From: Phytophthora sp. 'mugwort' | Lineage: Eukaryota > Oomycota > Peronosporomycetes > Peronosporales > Peronosporaceae | Direction: 5' to 3' | Assembly (NCBI GenBank): GCA_033558025.1 | Contig: JAUCEF010000013.1 | Coordinates: 2,163,001-2,227,000 of the forward strand | DNA: 64,000 nt | Part shown: positions 1 through 9,467 of the stretch, piece after piece | Position numbering within the stretch: position 1 is the first letter of the stretch | How the letters are laid out: the number at the start of each line of letters is the position of its first letter | Position numbers and translations under genes: made by a program | Notes under the pieces: generated by a model | The model's database searches: none | What the model saw: only the letters and a program-made list of their open reading frames with translations | What the model was told of the DNA's origin: nothing

Positions 1-2
1 AG

Positions 3-1124
3 CAAACGACTGCTGCCCCGACAGCTCGACGACCTACACCGACAGCAGCTCCGACTCAGCGAACCACGAGATGGGGCCCAAGCCCACGCGCAATCGGAGC
101 TGCTGCCATCGCGAGACTGGAGGCCACCGCCGGCACCTCGCCCACAGCGCCTCCCAGCAGCATGTCGCTCGAGTCAGCGAGGGCCCCAAGCCGGACTTCG
201 ACTCGGTGGGGCCCACGCCCACTAGTGATACTGACCCGAGCGGCACGCCGAGCACCAAGACCGCCAAGCCAGCTCCAAGAGGTGGCACCACTGCCAGCAC
301 CGGTGCCACCCGAAGCTGCTGAAACTCCGGTCACGGTCACGATGGACGTTGACAGCGGCTCGGACGACCTCCAGCCGTGGGTACTGCGCTTCGACGGCGC
401 CTGCCGCCGTAACCCAGGCCCGGGCGGCGCCGGTGCAGCACTCTTCGACCCAAGTGGCGCTGTGGTGTGGACGTGCTCGCACTACATGCCGAGAAGCAGC
501 GAGACGAACAACACCGCCGAATACACGGCGCTGCTGCTCGGCGTGCAGAGCGCGCTACACCACGGCGCCTCCCGACTGCTGATCGAAGGCGACAGCAACC
601 TGGTGTTGGCGCAAGTGCGGGGCTCCTTCGGGTGCACCAATGGACGGCTCCGAGGGCTGCGGAACCGAGTTCGACACGCGCTGCGACGACTTGCTTGGCA
701 CAGGCTGCGGCACATTGATCGCAAAGCCAACGGCCAAGCTGACCGCCTGGCCAACAGGGCACTGGACCAACGCCGGACGCGCATGGAGTGTGGCCCCCAC
801 GACGGCGACATGGCGACATGCTTCGCCAGTAATGCAAACGATGAGGTTAACTTCGAGATGACAACCAAAGAACGTGTAGATGCTGTCCGAGGGGTGTTAC
901 TTATTCTTTTTGATCACCCTGACTTGGAAAACAAGCTGATGAAGAACCTTCGGATTCTTCAGTCGCGTGCTCGAGAGCAGCTCCGGGCCGAAACGGAAGA
1001 AGCACTGACACACGCGTCAATCACCAGCTCTTTTGCTTCTGCTAAGACATCTTGCATATTAGGATTTAGGCCAAATTTTTCTATCAGATTTAGCGTTTGG
1101 GCAATATCATCTTTCGCTCCATAG
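3..1124 (+). CDS. RNase H type-1 domain ORF, probably a retroelement fragment (5' end outside window)
   Basis: The frame is open from the first codon of the window, so the true start lies upstream; the first internal ATG is at 162. From about 384 to 780 it encodes an RNase H fold: FDGACRRNPGPGGAG with the first Asp, NNTAEYTALLLG with the Glu, IEGDSNLVLAQ with the second Asp and NGQADRLANRAL with the last Asp, so the DEDD catalytic set is complete (residues 78, 120, 144 and 194 counted from 162). This is the RVT_3/RNase H-like type usually found downstream of reverse transcriptase in retroelements. The N-terminal part is Thr/Pro/Arg-rich low complexity. After about position 830 composition changes to AT-rich sequence and the tail to the stop at 1124 looks like read-through into unrelated DNA. 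Whether it is still expressed cannot be told. Confidence 0.7.
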   Translation, partial: QTTAAPTARRPTPTAAPTQRTTRWGPSPRAIGAAAIARLEATAGTSPTAPPSSMSLESARAPSRTSTRWGPRPLVILTRAARRAPRPPSQLQEVAPLPAPVPPEAAETPVTVTMDVDSGSDDLQPWVLRFDGACRRNPGPGGAGAALFDPSGAVVWTCSHYMPRSSETNNTAEYTALLLGVQSALHHGASRLLIEGDSNLVLAQVRGSFGCTNGRLRGLRNRVRHALRRLAWHRLRHIDRKANGQADRLANRALDQRRTRMECGPHDGDMATCFASNANDEVNFEMTTKERVDAVRGVLLILFDHPDLENKLMKNLRILQSRAREQLRAETEEALTHASITSSFASAKTSCILGFRPNFSIRFSVWAISSFAP

Positions 1125-1650
1125 TAACTATTAGGACCGAATCGGTGGACCCGACTTACTATCATGTATAACCGGATATTAGTTATTACAAGATCATTTA
1201 GGACAGGTTTATCTGTACTGAGAGTTGTTGTACCCACAATACGAATAGCTTCCACCGAACATATAAAATCCGCGAGGGGAATCTGTACACAAACAAGAAC
1301 ATGCTCCTTTCCCTGTGGATATACTGTGCTGCAACCCCTAAGAATCTCCTTCTATTAATATATACGACATCAGATTTAATTATAAATAACCGACATCGGA
1401 CACTTAGGCCGTGTTCGTTTAGCAAAATAGTACGTATTATCTGCCACAAAATGCATATTATGTTCAACGAACACGTCGTCTTGAATGCGCATTATCCCCA
1501 CATAAAAAATTTATGCGTTTTCTCAGAATAGCCTTTTCGGTCTTCTGAGGATGCCGAAGTGATACTGCGTGGTGAGCACCGCGCGACCATTCGACAAAGA
1601 GCAGAGCAGCACGAAGATCGCAAGTTTGAACAGCAGAAAGATTGCAAGCG

Positions 1651-2494
1651 ATGAAGTTTACGTGGGACCTGGACATGGAGAAGTACCTCCTGGAGTTAGT
1701 GCTTCCAGCCCGAGGGGGTACGTCCGGGAAGGGCTTAAAGAAGAAGGCGTAGCACAGCATTGACGACGCGATGAACGCTCGGTATGATCGTGATATGCAA
1801 GGTTTGGCATGTACTTTTTCTCTAGCGATCTTTGGTTTGCATCACTGCGCTGACGATGCACTGAACAGGGAAGTGTCAGTCAAAGTATCAGCGTTTAATG
1901 GCGCAGTACAAGACGTACCGCTTTACAAGCAGCCTTAGTGGGGCTGGCGTGGGGCTGGCGTCGAACCCGGGACAAACCGAATGCTGCTGGACGGCAGCGT
2001 TTGGAGCGAGCTAATTCAAACTGCTGACGCGACCACACAGTGCACCTACCGACAGCTCCAGAAGACTGGATTCGCGCATGCGGACGTTTGCGCACTCCTT
2101 GCTGGTGACGCTGTCGCTATAGGGGAGGAGGGGGGTCTATTGGGGACTTTGATGCGGGTGGTCTCGATCACGGATCGGAGCCAGCAGCTGCCCCAGTGGT
2201 GACTGTAGCGGCAAGCAGCTCAGCCTCATCCAGTACACGGATCGTGAACTACCAGCGAGCCACCAGCAACGTATAAACAAGTTGAAGAGGCTCCGGGATG
2301 GGAGAGCCAAGGCCTCCGGTGCAGCTTCAGCCTCAGCGCACGCCAACGATCGAGTACTGGAGGCTTTCACAGCTGCGTGCAAGGCAAGTGAGGAGTTCTT
2401 TAAGAAGCGCTCGAAGCAGATTGATGCCCGCATTGGCGCAGAGAACGCTGCCATAACGAGACAGGGGAGGACTCACCGTGAGGTCTGGCATTGA
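1651..2494 (+). pseudogene. Harbinger Myb/SANT-like accessory protein, broken by frameshifts and stops
   Basis: The ATG at 1651 opens MKFTWDLDMEKYLLELVLPA, a SANT/Myb-like helix with the spaced Trp and Leu residues typical of Harbinger ORF2 proteins, but a TAG follows at 1750. Homologous reading continues in other frames: KYQRLMAQYKTYR near 1885, then SVWSELIQ and KTGFAHADVCALLAGDAVA between 1995 and 2125, and finally a helical Ala/Lys-rich tail (2282-2494) with KASGAASA and an FFKKRSKQIDARI segment. The order of these pieces matches one ancestral gene split by at least two frameshifts. In active elements the protein helps carry the transposase to the nucleus and to the element ends; this copy cannot make a full product. 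Confidence 0.7.
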
Positions 2495-2577
2495 GTGTGC
2501 AACGTTCGAACGTATCGAGAGCATTGTGTCAATTTCTTCATTTAGTAATTACCGAACATGCATTACATGGCTCTCGC

Positions 2578-3750
2578 TTAGCCCTGGTCGCTGACATTGT
2601 TTGCAGACATTGACTGTAAGCCTTCATACCCAAGCCACATTTGATTAGCCATGTAATCGCGCCATGATGTCCCGGTCTCAAAGTCAAACGGGATAACGTC
2701 GTCATCGTAGGTTAGTTCGGTCTCGCCTGCAAAGTCGTCATCAGTGTCGGCAGAATCCACAAGACGAATAAAGTTGTGAAGGCAGCAACAAGCAAAAATT
2801 GTGGCTCTCACCACAACTAACCCGCACTCATTGACATGTCGAAGTGCTCGAATCCGGCGCTTGTGTACCTCAATTAAGCGCTCAACGACGTTGTGCGCTT
2901 TAGCCTGCTTCAAATGGAAGAGCCCTTTGGAATTTTGTGGTCGCTTGCATCCTGGACACCACTCTTACAAATGGTAGCGAACACCTCTGTACGGTGTGAG
3001 AACTTGTGCTGTTAGAGCGTACCCAGCGTCCAAGGACGTAGTAGTTGCCGGAACACTAGCCATGAATCCACTAAACGAAAGCACCGACGAATCACGCGCG
3101 CTCCCCTCAACACCAGCATAGACGAACGCATCTTGCAAGTTCCAGTCACTAGCAATCAACACGTTAGTTGTGGTAGTTCCTTACGAGACCGGAATCGACT
3201 GGCATCTTCTTCGGCGACTTGAAACTGAAATGAACGCCATCGATTGCGCATAGTGCTTGGTTAAAGTGAGGAAACCGCAAAGCAAATTCAAGGCAGACCT
3301 CCGAAGGCAGGCTAATGAGGTGCTGAAGAGAACCGATAATAGCCTTCATGCCTAGAGTGCGGTATTTGTGGCACGTTGAATAGGCGATCTTGAACTTGTA
3401 TTCTTGAGCGCGGACAGATGATCCCGTTGCCAACCAGTCCAACGTGACGCCGAGAAGCTCTCGCTTGCTTCTGACGGGCTCCGTGATCTGGGCGTCGCAG
3501 ATCTCAACCAGAGACTCAAACACGCAATGATTAACGCGATAGTTATCGCGGAAAACCTTCGGGTGGCGGTTGCAGTAGGTCTGGTTAAACGGGCGGTCTG
3601 CTTCTGCTAATGCCGCTGGTAGAGGTGGGACAGACGCACACTCGGATCCGGGTTGCCGTTAGCAGCAAGCTGTCTTAGCTTGGTGAGCATAACGTAGAGC
3701 ATGCGCACGCTTGCCATGGCATCAGCTTCGTCGTCGCCAGCGTCGGCCAT
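2578..3750 (-). pseudogene. PIF/Harbinger DDE transposase, disrupted
   Basis: Reading on the minus strand from an ATG at 3750 (MADAGDDEADAMASVRMLYV), the gene shifts frame after about 45 codons, continues as FNQTYCNRHPKVFRDNYRVN, shifts again near 3163 and has one in-frame stop at 2965. Across frames the DDE_Tnp_4 landmarks are in order: AIDGVHF (first Asp, about 3240), GSARDSSVL (second Asp), LDAGYALT then TPYRGVRYHL, and NVVERLIEVHKRRIRAL carrying the Glu, followed by CCLHNF. An Asp-rich stretch and WRDYMANQMW close the protein. The catalytic residues remain but two frameshifts and a stop prevent a full-length product. Confidence 0.85.
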
Positions 3751-4099
3751 CTCGTTCAATGCGACTCTTCGAGCTCAAAAGTTTTCTCAACGAACACACT
3801 CCAACTGAACTGACTCGGTGTCAGAAGCGTATTTAGCCGTTCAGTATACATTTATGATAATATGCATCATCGGCGAACATGGCCTTATTTAGGAAGTGGA
3901 TAAAGTACCGTTTTATCTGTTCCTCCGCAGTGCGGAAAACGGATTGGCGATGGACGAGCCCAGCATATTGAAGTTTTAAACTCGGCCTGCCGTGCTTTAC
4001 TCTCTCCGGTCCTGATCCCTCCGATTCTGATACTGATCAGACCGTAGATATCTGTGGTCTGAGGAGACCTCCCTCCACAAACACACAAACCTCCTCGCA

Positions 4100-4906
4100 A
4101 TGCAGCCGCTTCACCGTGTTTTGTCGCCGCTCCGTGGCCAGGGGTTGTCTTCCATTTCGTCTACCGGATCACGAAGGGGCTCGACACCATCTCGACGGCC
4201 AAAGCTGTTACTGCTTGGGGACTCGTTGACCCAGGAGGGCACTGACCCAGATCTCGGAGGCTGGGTCACACAGTTGCAGCACCGCTACACTCGCTCAGCC
4301 GATGTAATCATTCGTGGACTATATGGCTACAGCACGGAGATTTTCGTCAAGTATGCTCTTCCGGGTCTCAAAGAGGAACTGGCAGCGTGGCCGGAACCCC
4401 CAGCTTTCGTGGCGCTGTGGCTCGGTGGCAATGATTCGGCACTGCTGTCGGGGTCTGAGGCTTCGCTGCATGTGTCGATCCCCAAGTATCGCGCCAATCT
4501 TCGCGAAATCGTGGGAGTAGTTCAAAATAAATCTTCAGACACTGCCGTGCTAATGATCACCCCACCAGCAGTGAACGACCAGGCTCGACGGACTGATCCG
4601 GACGGAACGCTCGACTTTTCCAATGACGGAGTTGGTGAGTATGCTCGTGCCTGCGTTAAAGAAGCCGAAAGATTGGGCGTCTCGGTGCTGGATCTGCATA
4701 CCATCATAAATGAAATGAGCGAACACGAACGCTGTACCTGTCAGTACGACGGGCTTCACTTCAACCAGAATGGCAACGCGTTAGTCATCGACCATGTTCT
4801 TGCCGCCATTGAACGCGAGTTCCCAGCATTGGCAAAACGGTTGGATATGTGGGAGCATCCCGACTACCTTGAATTACTAGGCAGTAGTTTACCGCAAAGC
4901 AGCTAA
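4100..4906 (+). CDS. SGNH/GDSL hydrolase, isoamyl acetate-hydrolysing esterase (IAH1) type
   Basis: A single-exon 268-aa protein with the IAH1-like SGNH blocks: GDSLTQ (nucleophile Ser42) after a LLLL strand, RGLYGYST with the oxyanion Gly, LWLGGNDSAL with Asn111, and DGLHFNQNGN with the catalytic Asp217/His220. Known family members hydrolyse short-chain acetate esters or act on lipid-like esters; the exact substrate here is unknown. The first 35 residues (MQPLHRVLSPLRGQG, then Ser/Arg-rich) are basic, lack acidic residues and could be a mitochondrial targeting peptide (inference). The ATG at 4100 is the first in frame. The gene is convergent with the PX-GOLD-PH gene, their stops being 44 bp apart, and its upstream region abuts the Harbinger element. 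Confidence 0.85.
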   Translation: MQPLHRVLSPLRGQGLSSISSTGSRRGSTPSRRPKLLLLGDSLTQEGTDPDLGGWVTQLQHRYTRSADVIIRGLYGYSTEIFVKYALPGLKEELAAWPEPPAFVALWLGGNDSALLSGSEASLHVSIPKYRANLREIVGVVQNKSSDTAVLMITPPAVNDQARRTDPDGTLDFSNDGVGEYARACVKEAERLGVSVLDLHTIINEMSEHERCTCQYDGLHFNQNGNALVIDHVLAAIEREFPALAKRLDMWEHPDYLELLGSSLPQSS

Positions 4907-4950
4907 CAACGGACACACAAAAAGCTCACGCTCTCACTTCACTATTTAAC

Positions 4951-7204
4951 TTAATCCGCCTTGGGTTTGGTTGTTGCCAGACCATTTTCTCTCGCGTGCC
5001 TCATGTACATGAGAAGTAGGTACCAATCCATAATAAACAGCACCAGCATAATGATCACAGCGGGGGCTGAGCGTACCGACAAGAGCGCCACGTTGAGGAC
5101 GGCTGCTAGGCCTAGCTTCCATTCTAATGGGAGATGTTGCACGTCTGGCAGACTTCCTATGGCCTCGGCGTCACTGTCCACCGCTGAACGGGTATTGAGA
5201 ATAGGTTGCACCACTTCAATGTCGTCTCCTTCATGCAGCTCGTCGTCAGAGTCCGACTCCGACTCATCATCATCATCATCATCAGAGTCACCGTCATCTT
5301 TGTTGTCGAATTCATCATCGTCATCGTCCGACTCGTCAATTGGACTGAGTGGTCTATCAGGGGCGAGAGACGAGTTCATTGTTGCCACAGTACTGCCATT
5401 GGTATCCGTGAATGCACCAGACGTCGGTGCCTCGTCATCAGACTCGCTTGCATGTGAATCTTTTCGCACTGCTGCAGATTTTGCTGCTTTAAGCATCGCC
5501 TTTTTGCTTTTCCTGCTACGGCACGAGAGCTGCGCATTCAGGATGGCTGTCGAGATGGCGTTCTCCCATTCGTTATACTCACTTTGTGAAGGCGCACAGA
5601 TCTTCCAGCAGTGTTTCTTGGTACGGATGAGAAACATGTAGGGGGTAGGAGCAGCGTCCAAACTCAGACTACTGGTGATAGCGAGGGATGCATGCTTGTT
5701 GGTCAGATTGAGCTTAGCCAGCGACAAGCCTCGGCGAGCGGCTGCCTCTGAGTCGTAATACCGGAGGGCTCCTTTCCGTGGGTCCAAGACAAACCACTTA
5801 CGATACCAATTCCGTCCACGGAACTTTACACTGCGCTGGATAATGAGTGATCCAGCCTTTGCTTGAGGCATACCGCGTTTTGAAGCTTGCAAATCGCCTG
5901 GGATTGTAACTGCATGTGACGAAGTTTTCCTGGGTATCAAATGCCGGGGTTTTCCAAATGCAGAGCCGTCTTCGTTGCCCATATTTCCATGCACAAACGG
6001 CTTGGAGAGTAACGAGATTGACGAGTTCACCAGACGCCGCGGATGCATGGAATTACTTCGGGTATGCTCAATAAAGCCGAGCCGGCGATTGTCAACATCC
6101 ATGGCATCCGAGCCACTACCCACCATCCCAGCTTCAGTACCTTCAGTCGGTACAGCACCGTCCTGAGACGCAAGAGTGGTTATTGAGTTCTGACGCTGTC
6201 CATTCTGTTGCGGTGTCCCGTTCTGCGACTCCACCTCCGCCCAGTAAATTAGCATCTTGGCCTTGCTCCAAGTGTACGTGTTATCCCACGTAAGTGTACA
6301 CGTGCCAGGAGTCGTGCAGCGATAAAACCCCTTGACCGGTTTCACATCCGCACCTTCACGCGAATACGCACGAATCATTTCACCTTCAAACATAGCACTA
6401 AACCCAATATTGTGCTTTTTGGTCGTAAACTGCCACGACGCAACATCCCCCGCCGCACTCAGCGGCAACGTCACGGAAAATGACTGGCCAGCTCGCACCG
6501 TGACAAGCGTCCCTGGCAGTCCCTCTAACATCCTCGATGATACCAATTGCCCATCTTCGTCATCGCTGCTGTCCTCCACAGCATTAGCCGCTTCCAGGAA
6601 CTCACGCAGCACATTGGAGGCCTTGACTTCCGGAATCTGCATCAATTGCGCCAAATACCCCGTCAACTCGTTGCGTTTCTCCTCAATGTACTCGTTGTCG
6701 TATCTCTTCTTGCGCATTGTAGGCAAATCCTTCGGCAAATTTGACTTCGGGTACGTCTTCAACAGCTAGAAAAGGTAATATAGGTACACCACCACAAATT
6801 ATCACTTCGGTTAGTACCCATGTTGCCACCTGAGCCACATTACCGACACTCTACGCACTCACTCTTGAGTGCAGTGTGCTAAACTGTGTGTAGCTTCGCT
6901 GCACCACGTGGCGTCGCTCAGTAGCTTCGTCCCCTTCAGTTTCAAAGTACGCGGCGATGGTGAAGAGTGCGTAGTAGCTGCCGCCGTCCGGCAGGTAGCG
7001 CAGCGGGTCTAGCGCCTTCTTCTTGGGTGAGAGCCTCTTCTGGATTTTGTGGCCCTCGATGCGGCAGGCCACGAGCTGCTTCTTGGCGCCTCCTTTGGGC
7101 GGCGTCTTGTCATCCACGTTAGCGGTCATGGCGACGGGCTCCGGACGCGCCACAGACTGGGAAAAACCGCGTTTGAGCGGAGTGTGGTGGGTGTCGGCGT
7201 CCAT
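4951..7204 (-). CDS. PX-GOLD-PH domain protein with acidic linker and C-terminal membrane hairpin
   Basis: Two exons: 7204-6863 and 6765-4951, joined by a 97-bp intron (donor GTGAGT, acceptor TTTTCTAG), giving 718 aa. The splice rebuilds a PX domain (about residues 44-175): QRSYTQFSTLHSR from exon 1 runs into LLKTYPKSNLPKDLP, with the phosphoinositide-binding Arg in RSYTQF. A GOLD-like beta domain follows (about 205-292; AGQSFSVTLPL to YTWSKAKMLIYWAEV), then a PH domain (about 419-526; KFRGRNWYRKWFVLDPRKG and a closing Trp helix NEWENAISTAI). After a Ser/Asp-rich acidic stretch (about 555-630) comes a long hydrophobic segment (about 665-702) that could form one or two membrane passes. Known roles of PX and PH point to phosphoinositide membranes; GOLD often contacts other proteins or lipids. 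A tethering or trafficking role is inference. Confidence 0.85.
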
Positions 7205-8165
7205 CTTCTGCTGCTATTGTATGTGGACGTCTGGTACAGTCTACAGCGAACTTCCTCTACGCCGTCTGGCCCGTGGACACGCACGCAACTTTTACTACAA
7301 TGCTGCAACCGCTGGAGGGTGGTACACTGTACCGCTAGCGATAAAGCGGTCCTAAAACCCTCCAAATCATCCGTATTTTTGACGTTGTTTTAGAACTTAA
7401 ATTTGAGCTTGGGCCCTTTTGTCAAACCAAATGAAATTGTGCTTCTGCCGCGCCTACCTTTCTAAGGAGGGCAATTGCGTACGCATCTCGTTTTCTTTGA
7501 AACGGTATCCATATGATGCCCACGATCTTACCTAAATGACTCACAGCTGCTGTGTTACTGCATAGCCAGCCCTCTAAATGGCAAATTTCAACGGTTACTC
7601 TGGCGTATGAAGTGAGTCCTTCCGAAGTTTTGCTTGAACAGCTACATGTTGGCCCCCCGATCGTAATGTATGTTCGCCACGAAACCAACAGTGCGCGTGT
7701 ACAGTGTACTGTACAAGCATGCATAGTACCGATTACATGCATTTCGTGCAACCACGCAAACCGTTCATCAATAGATGTAAAAAACTAAATACCAACCAAA
7801 AATGTCAAGTGACATCCCGCCTATCGAACTAACTTCCATCCTACAACAATGCAACGAAAGCAACTGTACAGTATTTCTTAGTAGTAGCTGCAAGTTCACG
7901 TGCTGGGAGGGGGGGGGGTCCGAAAATATAAGGCGTTAGCCTGAAATAAATAATTATTTCACATATCCTCTCATCGCCTTCAAATATTTACGGAACTGAC
8001 CAAAATCCCTCCATAATTTATTTTTCAGAAATATCTTACACCTTTTCAATAGACTCATTTTGCTGCCGACCTGCAATAACACTTACACAACAGGAGCCAT
8101 TCATCACAAACGAAGCCCTCTGGGTGCTTGCATCAGTTCTTTAGCTTCATTATCGATTCCGCTCG
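7205..8165. other. Intergenic DNA without a recognisable gene
   Basis: This stretch lies between the start of the PX-GOLD-PH gene and the hAT relic. I see no coding pattern on either strand. It holds the presumed promoter of the PX gene near 7205-7400 and an impure G run at 7908-7917 (one A inside). Confidence 0.5.
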
Positions 8166-9467
8166 ATGTCCGACAATCTCCTCCTCGTCGCGCCCACCCG
8201 TAGCCGCTCCACGCTGAACCACGCAAGTTGCGCGGTTCATTTCAAGCCGCTGTTGGACGACAACAAAGATCCAACTAGCTACCATGTGTGTATGGCCTGT
8301 AGATAGTACCGCAAGCACGCTCCTGGAAAAGGGTTCTCCAACTTAGAGGCTCACGTTCGCCTGCAGCACCGGACCTATGAGCGGGGATGACGAACGCAGC
8401 TCGGTGGCCACCGGGTCTCTGATACCATGGATCAGCCAGAAGGCATCGAACCGCTTCAGCAGGATGGAGTGGGCCATTAAGGCTGTCCTACCGCTTTCAT
8501 TTTGCGAACAAGAGCAAACACAGGAAACTGTAATGTTCTTATTTCTTAGCGTTTTTCTAATTTATTTTCTGTATTCCTATTTAGGTACACAGATTTAGCA
8601 CCTGTGTCGGTGGACACACTCCGCAACAACATCGACTCGGTTGCTCGCGAGTTGGAGCCCCTAATAGGCCTGGAAATGCCAGATGCGTTCGGCCTAATGT
8701 TGGATGACGAACGAATCTGAGCACTACCTGGCTATCTTTGGATCCTACCTCGTGGCAGCGAAACGTCTGCTACCCATTGTTGTCGATGACCCAGGTGGTG
8801 CAAGAGCCTTATGACGACCACTTGACCGACACCCATCTGAGCGCGATCGAGACCTTTTTACCTTTTGTTTTGGTAAGACCTATTCCAGTGTCTGTTCATT
8901 GTGGGTGACAACTGCGCTGTCAACAAGAGACTCGCCAATATGATTGGAGTCCCCTCTTGTTGGCTGCCCAACGACGGCCTTAATCTGGCTGTGAAGACGA
9001 TTCTCACGCCGTATGAGGATGAGCTGGAGGTGGTTCCGTCAGTGATGAAGAAACTGCGAACGCTGAACGGGGCGGCCAAGGTAAGGTAAGTAAAACCTAT
9101 TGTTCTAAATTAAAAAATCTAATCTTTGTTTTTAATTGTGATCAGACTCACTACGCCACTTCGGCCAGCGTTGCGCCAGGCAACATGATGGGCTTCGGCT
9201 AACGCGATGCTGAACCGTGTCTTCACGCCGCGGGGAATTATCTTGCTCGAGGACGAAGAGCTCGCCGAGGCCATGGCACTACCTGCTTCCCAGCGCAAGA
9301 TGAAGGCTCAGGTCGAGTTTGCGGACTTTCAATCCGTGACGATGGCACTACAGAGTGGCGGCATTGACCTGCTGGGCGTTCGAGATTTGCGGTATGGTCT
9401 TAACGAGAAGAATCCCAGCATGAAGCCCTACATCGTGGGCGAACGTCGTAACTACGACGTAGTTTGA
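8166..9467 (+). pseudogene. hAT-type transposase, N-terminal two thirds, decayed
   Basis: From the ATG at 8166 the reading starts MSDNLLLVAPTRSRS and gives a BED-like zinc finger (VCMAC then HVRLQH), already cut by a stop at about 8305. Further pieces keep the order of oomycete hAT transposases across shifting frames: FGLMLDDE and SEHYLAIFGSYLVAAKRLL (about 8690-8770), VGDNCAVNKRLANMIGVP (8900-8960) containing the GDNC motif around a catalytic Asp, LNLAVK and VMKKLRTLN, then EFADFQSVTMALQSG and NPSMKPYI up to 9467. The matching C-terminal part is found 3.4 kb further on (12893-13320), which implies an insertion between them. Confidence 0.75.

Larger units (their letters stand above)
1407..3884. 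mobile_element. PIF/Harbinger-type DNA transposon, 2478 bp, with TIRs and TTA target duplication
   Basis: The left end reads GGCCGTGTTCG (1407-1417) and the right end, in reverse complement, GGCCATGTTCG (3874-3884): 10 of 11 bases match. Both ends are flanked by the trinucleotide TTA (1404-1406 and 3885-3887), the target duplication expected for Harbinger elements. A GCATATTAT subterminal motif also occurs near both ends (1452-1460; complement near 3857-3865). Inside are two convergent decayed genes, a Myb/SANT-like protein on + and a DDE transposase on -, the two-gene content of this superfamily. Few lesions and recognisable ends suggest fairly recent loss of activity. The right end lies only about 215 bp upstream of the esterase ATG at 4100. 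Confidence 0.85.

Noticed and set aside
4961..5641. Plus-strand Ser-rich ORF opposite the PX-GOLD-PH gene
   Set aside because: Antisense of the Asp/Ser-rich acidic linker; no domain and wrong strand relative to the spliced gene.
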